Below are positions 42,943 to 52,631 of a DNA stretch of 64,000 bases, in pieces. A program made the position numbers and the translations under genes. Source of the stretch: DASXUG01 sp036504995 (GTDB taxonomy: Bacteria; Pseudomonadota; Gammaproteobacteria; Burkholderiales; Methylophilaceae); contig DASXUG010000008.1 in NCBI GenBank assembly GCA_036504995.1, positions 124,001 to 188,000 on the forward strand. Direction: 5' to 3'. Below the pieces are notes generated by a model. The model was not told where the DNA came from. It saw nothing but the letters and a program-made list of their open reading frames with translations, and made no database searches. The number at the start of each line of letters is the position of its first letter. The first letter of the stretch is position 1.

Positions 42943-44373
42943 ATGTCGAAAGTAAATTCAGGTATTAAGTTTAAGTTACTGGTTATAACAGCTTTTGTCA
43001 TTCTTTGTAGTGCCTTTAAATTACTCGCTGCAGAGGCCTATACTGACTTGACGCTAAGCGATGCTGTCAAAATTGGCTTAAAAAACAATATACAGCAGAG
43101 AGTTTCCTTGCAAGCTGCTGCCATTGCCGAGTCACAATACCAAGAGGCACTATCTGCACGTTGGCCAACGATAAGTTTGCAAGTTAGTGCAACACGCATG
43201 GGTGAAGATCCGACGTTCCTATTACCAAGCACAACCATTTCTATTGCTAACATCGCAACGCCACTCAATGGGTTGCTTGGTGGATCAGTGATTCCGTCTA
43301 CCCTGACATCTGGGGAAAGAAAACTTAAATTAATGGATAGGGATACCGCAATTGCAACATTGCAGTTAATGATGCCTCTATATACTGGCGGAAAAATCAC
43401 AAGCCTTGTTAATCAAGCTAGCCTAGGTAAGGAAATTGCCCAAGAGGAGTACCACCGTAGCACATTGCAAGTGGTGCGAGACGTCAAACGGTATTATTAC
43501 GCAGTTAAATTAACCCAAGACCTATCTGAACTGGCACATGAGACGGTTGAAACATTACAAAGTACCCGCGATTTAACAAAAACCATGTATGAGGGTGGTT
43601 CAGGTAGCATCAATAAACTGGATTACTTGAAAACTGAGATGGCGGTGAATTATGCCAGATCACTAGAGGCCGAGTTTCTGGCTAAAGGAAAATCAGCAAT
43701 TTCTGCCTTAACACTTGCTATGGGGGTTCCATGGAGTAGCACTATTAAAATTGCCCACGAGGATTTTCCAAAAAGTAATAGCCAGCCAGCTTTAGAAAGT
43801 CTAATCGCCCAAGCTCAACAGTTTAATCCAGAAATGGGAGAGATGAAGCTGGCAGTTAAGATGGCCGATGAAAGAATTAACGAAGCTAAAAGTGCATACT
43901 ATCCACAAGTGGCCTTTACAGGCAATGTAAAGCATATAGAAAATGGATACGATGGTGGGCTGTTAAATGACGATAATAAAAACTCTTGGACGATAGGCGT
44001 AGTGATGAATATGCCAATTTTTGATTTTGGCAAAACTAGCAGCCACGTTAACTCGGCCAAGCTAGAGCGCAACCAAATGGATGAGAAGCAGTTGTTAGTT
44101 GAGCAAGGGTTAGCGGCGCAAATCAAAAATTTATTCATCAACTTAGAGGCGGCAAATCAACAAGTCACCTTGACACAAAAAACGGTCGAATTTGCTAAAG
44201 ATTATGAGCGTCTCACTAATCAGGCTTACCAAATCGGTGCCAGCAAGCCTGAGGATATGATACAGGCAAGTATTTACAGTGCGCTTGTGGAAGGTACTCA
44301 TTTAAGAGCACAACATGATAGTGCGAATAGTGAGGCCGAGATTGAGTATTTTATTGGCTCACAAGTTAACTAG
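42943..44373 (+). CDS. TolC-family outer membrane efflux protein
   Basis: A 476-residue outer-membrane channel protein with signal peptide (cleavage near LLAAEA, residue 30) and two OEP repeats rich in long coiled helices (about 35-240 and 260-470). The DLTLSDAVKIGLKNN segment at the N-terminus is typical. No inner-membrane pump or adaptor gene is adjacent; instead a PhnD-like periplasmic protein and a c-di-GMP enzyme follow. That pairing suggests export linked to signalling rather than a drug pump. Confidence 0.9.
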   Translation: MSKVNSGIKFKLLVITAFVILCSAFKLLAAEAYTDLTLSDAVKIGLKNNIQQRVSLQAAAIAESQYQEALSARWPTISLQVSATRMGEDPTFLLPSTTISIANIATPLNGLLGGSVIPSTLTSGERKLKLMDRDTAIATLQLMMPLYTGGKITSLVNQASLGKEIAQEEYHRSTLQVVRDVKRYYYAVKLTQDLSELAHETVETLQSTRDLTKTMYEGGSGSINKLDYLKTEMAVNYARSLEAEFLAKGKSAISALTLAMGVPWSSTIKIAHEDFPKSNSQPALESLIAQAQQFNPEMGEMKLAVKMADERINEAKSAYYPQVAFTGNVKHIENGYDGGLLNDDNKNSWTIGVVMNMPIFDFGKTSSHVNSAKLERNQMDEKQLLVEQGLAAQIKNLFINLEAANQQVTLTQKTVEFAKDYERLTNQAYQIGASKPEDMIQASIYSALVEGTHLRAQHDSANSEAEIEYFIGSQVN

Positions 44374-44415
44374 TAATAACAAGTTGGTCAGCAATAACAA
44401 GTAACGAGATATTTT

Positions 44416-45303
44416 ATGGCAAAATGGTGTGTGGGTGTTTGGATCTTAAGTGGGTTTATTTTTACCTTAGCTCGAGCAGAACCTTATCAATTTATTGCGG
44501 GAAGTTCAGCACTCGGTCTTCGTGAAAACGATAAACAAACGCTTAATCTTGGTTTTAAGACGGTTTTTAATGAGCTTTTGTCTACGAGTGATGTGAAGTG
44601 CAATTTTCAAAGCTTTGATAGTTCCGAGGAACTTGCGATTGCCATATCAAAAAATCAAGTGAATGCATTCTTTGGAAGTCCAATTGAGTTTTTAAGATCC
44701 GAGCCATTCCTGCTAAGCAGCCCCATCGCGAGTGGAGTATATGGAAATCAGCTCAAATATAAAATACTGTTATTAGTTAGAAAAGACAGCGGCATTAGCT
44801 CTCTGGAGCAGCTCCAAGGGAAGCGGTTGTCAACCCAAAAGTGGGTGGCGAGAGATATGGAAGGTCTATATCTAGAAACGCTACTGCTAGAACATAAGTT
44901 GCCAATTACTAAGAATTTTTTCTCTCAAATCCAAAATAATGAAACGACTAACTCGGCATTGGTCGATCTTTTTTTTAAAAAAGTGGATGCTGCTCTGGTG
45001 AATGAAAGTCAGTATGAAGTTGCTGCTGAGCTTAACCCACAATTACGTGCACAGACTCAAATATTAGAGGCATCAGAACCCTACATTATTTTTGTCACTG
45101 CGTTCACAACGGGCATGCCTGAACAAAAAATCACGGATATTAAAAATAGTTTGTTTTCAGTGGAGAAAACGAGCGCAGGTCGAAATGTCTTAAGATTAAT
45201 GAAGGCGCAAGGGTTTAAAGAAATTTCAGTGAGTGAATTAGATAATGTGCGCGCACTCATTGCAAAAAATAAACGATTAAAAATAGAAAAAAATGAACGT
45301 TAA
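44416..45303 (+). CDS. PhnD-like periplasmic substrate-binding protein
   Basis: A 295-residue protein with a signal peptide (cleavage likely after LARA near residue 22) and the PhnD/phosphate-phosphonate binding-protein fold: an early GSSALGLRENDKQTLN region, a central GKRLSTQKW segment and LVDLFFKKVDAALVNESQ. No ABC permease or ATPase gene is near. It overlaps a small gene and is followed by a membrane GGDEF-EAL protein, so it may be a periplasmic sensor that controls c-di-GMP turnover, as known for some periplasmic binding proteins. Ligand unknown. Confidence 0.85.
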   Translation: MAKWCVGVWILSGFIFTLARAEPYQFIAGSSALGLRENDKQTLNLGFKTVFNELLSTSDVKCNFQSFDSSEELAIAISKNQVNAFFGSPIEFLRSEPFLLSSPIASGVYGNQLKYKILLLVRKDSGISSLEQLQGKRLSTQKWVARDMEGLYLETLLLEHKLPITKNFFSQIQNNETTNSALVDLFFKKVDAALVNESQYEVAAELNPQLRAQTQILEASEPYIIFVTAFTTGMPEQKITDIKNSLFSVEKTSAGRNVLRLMKAQGFKEISVSELDNVRALIAKNKRLKIEKNER

Positions 45304-45427
45304 ATTATTGTATGGTTTTTTATTACTCATGTTGACATGCTTAGATGAGGTTGGAAATAAAGATTTAAATGGCGTGAGAGTCCTCATTGATGCGGTTGCG
45401 GGCAAGAAAAGGATGTCTAATCAATGA
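45293..45427 (+). CDS. 44-residue small membrane or lipoprotein-like peptide
   Basis: An ATG frame of 44 codons between the PhnD-like gene (11-base overlap) and the GGDEF-EAL gene (4-base ATGA overlap), which makes it very likely translated. Residues 1-17 form a hydrophobic signal-like stretch ending Met-Leu-Thr-Cys (Cys16); the lipobox is imperfect. The rest is short, with a basic AGKKR patch near the end. It could be an anchor or inhibitor peptide of the neighbouring signalling proteins, or only a translation-coupling frame. No family recognised. Confidence 0.5.
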   Translation: MNVKLLYGFLLLMLTCLDEVGNKDLNGVRVLIDAVAGKKRMSNQ

Positions 45428-47880
45428 GGTCTTGGTATGTAGGAATTTTTGGTTTCTTTTTCTCAAGAGCGGTCGTGGTAATCGTCAGTTTTGCCATTAT
45501 TTTATTGCTAATTTTATTACCATTTTTTAAAAGTCAGCTTTTGCAGATGGTTGAAAGTCAGGGCCAGACCTTTGCCAATACCACAATTGCAGCAACCACC
45601 TCAAATCTTTACACTGAGTCATATGGAGATGTGATTGAGTATTTGACTAAGGTTTTAAAGGACACAGACAATATCTTATTCGTTGTCATTACGAAAAATG
45701 CTGGTGATGATATTGTTATTAGCAAAGATAGATGGCTACAAGCTAAAAATTTATTCAAAATTGAACCTATTCAGCTTGGTCAAAAACAGACTGCACTTTA
45801 TTTTGGCTTAGATCCAATAACCCATACTAATTGTTTTATTTACCATCAGTCTATCGACATAGGCGGGGCATCTTGGGGTGTCTTAACGCTTGGTATGAGC
45901 GATCAGCAATACGTGTATATTAAAAACAGATATACCCTAATCGTGGGTTTTGTCTCAATTATTTTAGTGGCGTTGTTATTATTTTTGTTTTACCGAAGCT
46001 CTAAAAAAATTAGGGCTGAAATGTCTCGTTTATCAGAGACAGCATCCCAGCTTCAAACCGGAAATCTTGCAGCTAGGGCATCTGAAGATGGAGTGGGGGA
46101 GATTGGTTCTCTATCTAAAGCCATTAATACTATGGCAATTCATCTTCAAGAACAAACACAGAATACTAAGCAACTGGCGCAAATTGTTGAGCAAACAAAC
46201 GATGCATTTATTCTATTCGATTCCTCTTTAAACATTATCTTTGCCAATGATGCGGCAACCGATGTGACTGGTTATCAAGTTACAGAGCTTATTGGCATGA
46301 CAATAGTCGAGTTTGTCAGTTTACTCAATTTAGATTTAACCCAAATACTGCGTGAGTTTGAATGGATTAGAGGAAATAAACAAAGCCTGCCAACGCGAGA
46401 TGCAGTGATTAGGCGTAGCGATCACATCCTGTTGGATGTTGAGATGCGTTTAGAAGGCATTGCTGAAGATCAAAAAACAGGGAAAATCGACAATTTAGAG
46501 CAAAATCAAGATAAAAACTTTTTGCTAGTAATGTCCAATATTACAACCCGTAAACACTTGGAGAAAGAGCTGCATCAGCTAGCCTTTTATGACAAGCTGA
46601 CCGATTTGCCGAATCGCCGAATGTTTACAGACCATCTACGTAACGTTATCAAACACAGTAAGCGTAATAAGAAAAAATTTGCATTATTCTTTATGGATTT
46701 AGATAACTTTAAATTTATTAATGACACGCTTGGTCATGAAACAGGAGATAAGTTTCTAGTACAAATCGTTAAAAAATTGAAGGAAATTTTCAGACAAAGT
46801 GACATGATCACTCGCCTTGGTGGCGATGAGTTTACTATTTTAGTTGAGGGTTTTAAAGATGGTGATTCTATAGATATCGTTGCCAAGCTAGCAGAAAAAT
46901 TAGTTTGGGAATTGGCGACTAAGCCTATTTATATGGGCGGTAGATCATTGTCAATTAGTACAAGTTTAGGCGTTGCTCAATATCCAGAGGATGGTGCAGA
47001 CAGTGCCACCTTGCTAAGGAATGCAGATATTGCCATGTATTCCGCCAAGAAATCGGGTAAAAATAGGTATGCGTTTTTCTCTGAGGCAATGAATGAGGCC
47101 CTACGCTATCGTATTGAGATTGAAAATGATCTTAAATATGCGCTAGAGATTGGTAATCATTTAAGTTTTTACTACCAACCGATTATTAATTTAGCGAATA
47201 ATCAATTGGTGGGAGCAGAAGCGTTAGTTAGATGGCGTCATCCAGCCAAGGGCTTTATTGCACCTGCTGAATTTATCCCGATTGCTGAAACTTCAAATTT
47301 AATCGGATTGTTAAGTGATCTCTTAATTGATACGGCGTTTAAACAGGCGCAAGCTTGGAGTAAATTAGCATTTGCCCCCTATATCTCTATTAATATTTCT
47401 GGGCGCCAATTTCAAAAACATAATTTTATCGATGGTTTACTCAGTGCTTTAGAGACATATCAAGTGGACGCAAGCAATATTCAGCTGGAATTTACTGAAA
47501 GTATTATGCTGGACTCCACAAAAGAAACCATTGCTAAATTCGAAGTGTTAAAAATCATGGGATTTAAGATTGCCATTGATGATTTTGGTACAGGGTATTC
47601 ATCTTTGGCCTACATTCATAAACTGCCGATTGATGTGATTAAAATTGATATGTCATTTGTCAATGGCATGATAAACAATAAAAAAATAAACTCTATCGTG
47701 GCTGCGATTACAAAGCTTTCTAATGTTTTAGAAATTAAAACAATCGCTGAAGGTATTGAACTGATAGAGCACGCTGAATTGCTCAAAGAACTGCAATGTG
47801 ACTATGGGCAAGGTTATTTGTATGACCAAGCACTGCCAATAGAAGAGTTTGAGCGTAAGTATTTGATAGAATTAGTATAG
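45424..47880 (+). CDS. membrane c-di-GMP enzyme: HAMP-PAS-GGDEF-EAL
   Basis: An 818-residue inner-membrane protein. The order is membrane helix 1 (about 15-35), periplasmic sensor region (about 36-165), helix 2 (about 170-192), HAMP (about 193-245), PAS (about 250-375), GGDEF domain and EAL domain. The GGDEF motif is intact (Gly466 onward) and the allosteric RQSD inhibition site lies five residues before it. The EAL motif is intact at residues 599-601, with DDFGTGYSSL as the second metal motif. Both cyclase and phosphodiesterase activity are possible. Coupled to the small gene upstream; the periplasmic region could touch the PhnD-like protein. Confidence 0.92.
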   Translation: MRSWYVGIFGFFFSRAVVVIVSFAIILLLILLPFFKSQLLQMVESQGQTFANTTIAATTSNLYTESYGDVIEYLTKVLKDTDNILFVVITKNAGDDIVISKDRWLQAKNLFKIEPIQLGQKQTALYFGLDPITHTNCFIYHQSIDIGGASWGVLTLGMSDQQYVYIKNRYTLIVGFVSIILVALLLFLFYRSSKKIRAEMSRLSETASQLQTGNLAARASEDGVGEIGSLSKAINTMAIHLQEQTQNTKQLAQIVEQTNDAFILFDSSLNIIFANDAATDVTGYQVTELIGMTIVEFVSLLNLDLTQILREFEWIRGNKQSLPTRDAVIRRSDHILLDVEMRLEGIAEDQKTGKIDNLEQNQDKNFLLVMSNITTRKHLEKELHQLAFYDKLTDLPNRRMFTDHLRNVIKHSKRNKKKFALFFMDLDNFKFINDTLGHETGDKFLVQIVKKLKEIFRQSDMITRLGGDEFTILVEGFKDGDSIDIVAKLAEKLVWELATKPIYMGGRSLSISTSLGVAQYPEDGADSATLLRNADIAMYSAKKSGKNRYAFFSEAMNEALRYRIEIENDLKYALEIGNHLSFYYQPIINLANNQLVGAEALVRWRHPAKGFIAPAEFIPIAETSNLIGLLSDLLIDTAFKQAQAWSKLAFAPYISINISGRQFQKHNFIDGLLSALETYQVDASNIQLEFTESIMLDSTKETIAKFEVLKIMGFKIAIDDFGTGYSSLAYIHKLPIDVIKIDMSFVNGMINNKKINSIVAAITKLSNVLEIKTIAEGIELIEHAELLKELQCDYGQGYLYDQALPIEEFERKYLIELV

Positions 47881-47934
47881 TTTTAAGGTGTGAGAGTAGC
47901 TTTAATTTGGCTATTATGGCTAACGAAGAGATGA

Positions 47935-47965
47935 AAAAACAGGCGATAGATAGTCGCCTGTTTTT
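47935..47965. terminator. bidirectional intrinsic terminator
   Basis: AAAAACAGGCGA (47935-47946) and TCGCCTGTTTTT (47954-47965) form a 12-bp stem with A- and T-rich flanks. It serves the GGDEF-EAL gene (+) and the first PEP-CTERM gene (-). Confidence 0.88.
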
Positions 47966-47988
47966 ATTTAAATACTATTATTTTTTAA

Positions 47989-48885
47989 TTAAGCAGCAGT
48001 GCGACGACGTACTATCATCCCAATTACGCCTAAGCCAGCTAGCAACATTGCATAGGTATCAGTTTCTGGTACCGCTGCAATAGCTAAGAAGTTTAGTGTT
48101 TGTGTTGTAATACCTGTAGTGGCATTTGTTGAGTTTAACAAGTAAGGGTCAAACCATTGTCCCGTTTTTTGAATGCCGCCATCAGTACTTCTAACACGTA
48201 ACCATGAATAGGCATTTGGTTGGACACCATCTTGGTTAGCCACTGAAATTAAACTTGCAACGCTAAAACCATTAAATGTTTGACCAGTAGCGCTGCCTGT
48301 TGCATCAATCATTGCTCCGCCATTCAGGTAGTCAAAAGTAACATTGCCACCAGTCCAAGTTCCAGCTAAAACATTGTTTTGTTGCTGGAAAAAAGCCCAT
48401 CTATGGCTTGTGGCCGTATTAACGGAGCCATTACCTACAGAGCCATGTTCGTCCCATTCAATCCCACCATCCCCACCTGTGGTGAATTGCACGCCACTGA
48501 CATTACGTAAACTATCAGTTGATGTAATAAACTCAACACCACCAGTGCCTGAACCTGTGCCTGGGAAGCTAAACTCAATAGTGTTTGAGTAAATAGAGCC
48601 TGTGCCTGACGAGAATTGACCCAAGCCAGTTAAATTTGCACTGATACGCACACCAGTTTTGCCATCCCCTAGATTCAGATCAGATAAGTCGGTAAATGTA
48701 ATGCTGCCAACAGGCGTTGCAGTAGCAGACAAGCTTGCAATAGATGCGCCAGGGCTTAAAGCTGCGCTAGTTTGCGCTTGCGCAATATAGTCAAAGTTAA
48801 AGGTGATTGACTGGGCGTTTGCTGCGTTAGCACTTAATGCTAAGATTGTTGACGCAATGGCTTGTTTCAAAATTATATTTTTCAT
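47989..48885 (-). CDS. PEP-CTERM sorting domain protein 1
   Basis: A 298-residue secreted protein with an N-terminal signal peptide (cleavage near NAANA, residue 24) and a C-terminal PEP-CTERM tail: VPETDTYAMLLAGLG, hydrophobic stretch, then RRR. Such proteins are sorted to the cell surface or extracellular matrix by exosortase, which is not in the window. The body is Gly/Ser/Thr-rich with beta-sandwich character (FTDLSDLN, VTFDYLNGG) and almost no cysteine. Function unknown. Confidence 0.88.
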   Translation of the reverse strand: MKNIILKQAIASTILALSANAANAQSITFNFDYIAQAQTSAALSPGASIASLSATATPVGSITFTDLSDLNLGDGKTGVRISANLTGLGQFSSGTGSIYSNTIEFSFPGTGSGTGGVEFITSTDSLRNVSGVQFTTGGDGGIEWDEHGSVGNGSVNTATSHRWAFFQQQNNVLAGTWTGGNVTFDYLNGGAMIDATGSATGQTFNGFSVASLISVANQDGVQPNAYSWLRVRSTDGGIQKTGQWFDPYLLNSTNATTGITTQTLNFLAIAAVPETDTYAMLLAGLGVIGMIVRRRTAA

Positions 48886-48942
48886 TGTATAGTTCCCTTG
48901 CTTTTATTTATTAATGGAGTTGATAGATGAAAGTGGTTTTAG

Positions 48943-48968
48943 GCGGGGAAAAGTTAACCTTTCCCCGC
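48943..48968. terminator. GC-rich hairpin between the two PEP-CTERM genes
   Basis: GCGGGGAAA (48943-48951) pairs with TTTCCCCGC (48960-48968). The T-rich side lies on the + strand, so for the - strand genes it looks more like an mRNA processing or attenuation hairpin than a strong terminator. Confidence 0.45.
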
Positions 48969-48983
48969 TTCTTTTATTAATAC

Positions 48984-49733
48984 TTAAATACTTTTACGGC
49001 GTGCAACAACACTCATAAGCCCTAAGCCAGCCAATAACATGGCATAAGTATCTGTTTCAGGAACTGCTGCCACTGTGGTCGGTGCAAATGCTGAAATATA
49101 CAATGACGCAGGTGCGCCAACATCTTCACCAGTTGAGCGCAGGAACATACCGTAATTGCTAGCAGTTGTGCCTGTTAATGTAGTGAATGATGTTGCGTCT
49201 GTGTTAATTACGTACCAACCAGAAGTAGGCTTACCTTCTTCCACGGAAATATCAGAGCGCAAGTTAACATGGTTTGCATCATAGACGTCTGCGGTAGTAC
49301 CAATTGAGCTTGTACGACCAGCACTTTTAAGGCGGAAACCTTGCGTTGCAAGGTTGCTGCCAGTTTCACGAAACCATTGAATATCAGTAGTAAAACCTGT
49401 GAAGCCAGAACGAACAATATCATTCACTTCATAACCCGCTTGAGTCATGACGATGCGCGTAAGAAATGATAGTTTTCCAGTTGTGTTGTCTTGCCATACT
49501 TGATCTAAAACTGAACCTACATTATCAGTTAAAAAAATAAGTGAATTACTTGCACTTGCTAACAATGTCTTGTTGGTTCTAATATCTACTGATGAGTAAA
49601 GCTGATCAGTTGTTGTGCTAGAAGCACCAAATGCTCTTACTGTACTGCTATTTACTTCAGTAGCTTGAGCGTATAGGCTACCAGCAGAGAGAACTGCTGC
49701 TAGAGCTACGCCCAGTAAGTTTCTTTTAAACAT
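48984..49733 (-). CDS. PEP-CTERM sorting domain protein 2
   Basis: A 249-residue secreted protein with signal peptide (MFKRNLLGVALAAVLSAG start, cleavage near AQA) and a PEP-CTERM tail nearly the same as its neighbour's (VPETDTYAMLLAGLG then ARRK). The middle is Ser/Thr-rich and differs from protein 1, so they are not tandem duplicates. The ATG at 49733 is preferred because GGGAG lies just before it. Surface or matrix role is inferred from the tail only. Confidence 0.87.
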   Translation of the reverse strand: MFKRNLLGVALAAVLSAGSLYAQATEVNSSTVRAFGASSTTTDQLYSSVDIRTNKTLLASASNSLIFLTDNVGSVLDQVWQDNTTGKLSFLTRIVMTQAGYEVNDIVRSGFTGFTTDIQWFRETGSNLATQGFRLKSAGRTSSIGTTADVYDANHVNLRSDISVEEGKPTSGWYVINTDATSFTTLTGTTASNYGMFLRSTGEDVGAPASLYISAFAPTTVAAVPETDTYAMLLAGLGLMSVVARRKSI

Positions 49734-50047
49734 AATGACTCCCAAATATAATTCTAAGAAAAATGATGTCAGCAATGGTTTGTAAACTTCAACAATCTAG
49801 GATGTGTTTAAAGTACAGTCCATCTGACCTCGCTATTCAACCTGTATAACAGCAATTACATACAGGCTAGAGTAGATACTGCAAAACCAATGCCATTGTT
49901 TTAATTTTATATAACATATTGATTTAATTTATTAATTTATTTTAAAGATGATGTTTTTTTGATTAGCTAAAGATTGTTAACAACCAACCCTGGTTGTTGA
50001 TAGCCAATTGGGTTGTGTTAACTTTTATACGCACAGGACCTATAGCT
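49734..50047. other. 314-base intergenic region between two - strand genes
   Basis: AT-rich, no open frame of note. It holds the leader and promoter region of PEP-CTERM gene 2 and the 3' end region of the TonB receptor gene. AACAACCA (49979-49986) and TGGTTGTT (49991-49998) form an 8-bp hairpin with a four-base loop; a strong T-run is lacking, so termination there is uncertain. I see nothing else in it. Confidence 0.6.
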
Positions 50048-52528
50048 TCAAAAGTCCCAACCAACACCCACCCAAACTGCGCGTGGCGCACCGGGTGAGT
50101 ATGCGGTGGATCGTTCCCAGTTGGATGAGTTGTGGTTAAAACCGCTAGCACCCAAGTTGCCTGGGGCCGTGCTCGATGCTACAAATGGATTGGTCACCAA
50201 GCTACCAGCTGTGTAGTAGTCTTTATCAAAGAGATTATTCACTTTTGCAAACAGGGTAATGCCTTTTTGAATACGATACTGCGCCTGTAAATGTAGCACT
50301 GCATATCCTGGAATTTTTCCTGAATCTTGAAAGGTGCGGGTCTCTGTTGTTCCAGTGTTATCAACCACGGAGGTTACCGAACCTGCTTGATGCTCATTGT
50401 TTTCATTGCCACGCACATAAGATGAACTGAAGCCATTTAAGTTAACGCCAATGTCAATTTTTGGCGTAATGTGGTATTCAAAAGCAAGTTTAATTTGATG
50501 ATTGGGGACTCCAGGTAGTTGATCGCCTGGTTCAACTAAGTAGCTAAAACGCTCGCTAAGGTTGCCTAGGTTGCTAACATCAAACTGAGATGTGCTATTG
50601 GCATTATTTCTTAGGCGCGCCGCCGTTTGGTAAGTGGCCAATAAGTAAGTGTAATTCACATCAAAATCAAACTTATCTTGTGCGAAGCTTGTTCCAAGCT
50701 CAACGCCTTCGCGACGTGTTTCACCAAAGTTGGTAAAGTATCCTAACTGATTGCTAACAGGGGAGCCAACAAACAAAATGTCGTCTTTTAAATCAGTTCT
50801 AAACACAGCAATATTCCATGATGATTTTCTACCCCAAGATCCGCGTGCACCAATTTCTGTAGTAGTGGAAATAACTTGTTTTAAGTACGGATCGTCAGTG
50901 AGTGCGGATGGCACACGGCAAGGCGCTTCTGGGTTTGCACAGCCTAGTTCCAATGCTGAAGGAATACGGTTACCTCGGCTGATACTGCCAAATACATTGA
51001 GTCTTGGGAGTACAGACCAGGAGGCGCCAACAGACGGGTTGAAAGCAGAGTAGCTAAATGATTCCGATTGTTCTGGTCTATAAAAGATACTATCGTCGGA
51101 TGATGATAATCCATTGCGACTGCTAATAAGATTATTGGTGACTTGCGCCCATGTCCATCGTCCAGATAGGGTTAGATGTAGATTGCTATTGGGCGAGTAT
51201 GTATCACTAAAAAATGCCGCATTTACTGTACTATTGCCTTTCAGCCTATTGATGAGAATATCTGCACTAGAGTTTACTGGGTAATCGGGTAGTAGTATCG
51301 GTTGTACTACACGGTTGCCGTCAAGTGTAGCAAGGCGGGATGAGCTTTGATAGCTAACGTCAGTAGTGTCTCGCGCCAATCCTAGCATTAAGTTATTCTT
51401 TTCGATCTCCCACTTATAGTTGAGTAATATCCCACTACCATTTAAATCTGATTTTGTTTTATTGAATAAGCCAATTGGGGCACCACTGACTTCGCCACCT
51501 GGGTTACCTAAGCCGCCTTTTTTGCCGTCATAGTCGCTGTCGTTAAAGTCATCATTCCAGTCACCATTGAGCGTATCCCGCTTAATATTTCTTGAGTAAG
51601 CCATAAATTCAAAACGGTGTTCGTCATTGACTTGCCAACTGGTGTTGAGGTTGTAATGGTTAGTGTTGTTGTTAGTGACGTCAGGCGCTGTAAAAATGTT
51701 AGCCCTATTTTGTTTCAACATTGAGAGAGGGGTCAGTCCGTTACCAACCAAGCTGTTGTCCGCATTCAAGATGCTGAATGCGGCATCAAAGTTACCAATA
51801 CGTCCCTCAAGTTTAATGAAAGCTTGTCTAACTTCAGTTGGGGAAAGTTGTCTCCAACCATCTTCATCAAAACGATTTATTGCTACAAAGGCGGCAAGGT
51901 TTTCGTTAACTGCGCCTCCAGCTGAAACTTGTAGTTGTTTACGTCCCCAATCACCAACGGTTGCTTTGACTTGATTGATATTGTTATTAAACCCACTTTT
52001 GGTTCGCATGGCGAGCGCACCGCCTATGGTATTCAGTCCAAACAGGGGATTGGAACCTGGCACTAAGTCCAAGCGATCAATTGCATTCATGGGAATTGTG
52101 TCCCAACTAACTGTGTCGCCAAAAGGATCATTCATGCGTGCGCCGTCTAGGTAAACAGATAATCCCTGCGGTGTGCCAAGCAAGGGAGATGCGGTAAAGC
52201 CACGAAAATTCACATCCATTTGGAATACGTTGCCACCATAATCATTCACATTGACTGACTGCATGTGGTCGCCCAAATACTCACTGAGGCTCGTGTTCTG
52301 GCTCTTTGCAATATCTTTGGCTGTGGATGATTTTACGTTTGAGGTGCTTTCTTCTTTGGTAACGCCTAGGTCTTGGATAATTTTAGGCGCGGTAATTTCG
52401 ATACTGTCAGTTTTGATGTCACTGTTTTTTTTATTTTGTGTTACATCTTTTTCTTCCGCCATTGCTTGTGAAGATAGCGTGCATGCCAAGATCAATGGAG
52501 TTACCCATTTATTATTTATTTTTCTCAC
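50048..52528 (-). CDS. TonB-dependent outer membrane receptor
   Basis: An 826-residue outer-membrane receptor with signal peptide (cleavage at AMA, about residue 24), a plug domain (about 60-190; VNFRGFTASP, VYLDGARMNDPFGD, GLNTIGGALAMRTKSG) and a 22-strand barrel ending GVGWDF. The terminal phenylalanine is the expected barrel-assembly signal. It is the FecA-like branch by general look, but the substrate (siderophore, cofactor or other) cannot be read from sequence. The region upstream holds a short ATTTT repeat and no recognisable riboswitch. Confidence 0.92.
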   Translation of the reverse strand: MRKINNKWVTPLILACTLSSQAMAEEKDVTQNKKNSDIKTDSIEITAPKIIQDLGVTKEESTSNVKSSTAKDIAKSQNTSLSEYLGDHMQSVNVNDYGGNVFQMDVNFRGFTASPLLGTPQGLSVYLDGARMNDPFGDTVSWDTIPMNAIDRLDLVPGSNPLFGLNTIGGALAMRTKSGFNNNINQVKATVGDWGRKQLQVSAGGAVNENLAAFVAINRFDEDGWRQLSPTEVRQAFIKLEGRIGNFDAAFSILNADNSLVGNGLTPLSMLKQNRANIFTAPDVTNNNTNHYNLNTSWQVNDEHRFEFMAYSRNIKRDTLNGDWNDDFNDSDYDGKKGGLGNPGGEVSGAPIGLFNKTKSDLNGSGILLNYKWEIEKNNLMLGLARDTTDVSYQSSSRLATLDGNRVVQPILLPDYPVNSSADILINRLKGNSTVNAAFFSDTYSPNSNLHLTLSGRWTWAQVTNNLISSRNGLSSSDDSIFYRPEQSESFSYSAFNPSVGASWSVLPRLNVFGSISRGNRIPSALELGCANPEAPCRVPSALTDDPYLKQVISTTTEIGARGSWGRKSSWNIAVFRTDLKDDILFVGSPVSNQLGYFTNFGETRREGVELGTSFAQDKFDFDVNYTYLLATYQTAARLRNNANSTSQFDVSNLGNLSERFSYLVEPGDQLPGVPNHQIKLAFEYHITPKIDIGVNLNGFSSSYVRGNENNEHQAGSVTSVVDNTGTTETRTFQDSGKIPGYAVLHLQAQYRIQKGITLFAKVNNLFDKDYYTAGSLVTNPFVASSTAPGNLGASGFNHNSSNWERSTAYSPGAPRAVWVGVGWDF

Positions 52529-52610
52529 AGAAACACTCCCCGAATATTATTGTTTTAGTAATATCCGAGAGCAATGATTGTGCGAGATGGAGTAAATTTA
52601 TAACATTATG

Positions 52611-52631
52611 ATTTTATTTTATTTTATTTTT
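52611..52631. repeat. (ATTTT)x4 microsatellite upstream of the TonB receptor gene
   Basis: Four exact tandem ATTTT units lie about 83-103 bases before the receptor start codon (- strand gene), in a likely promoter region. Repeats of this type can vary in number by slippage. Confidence 0.6.
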
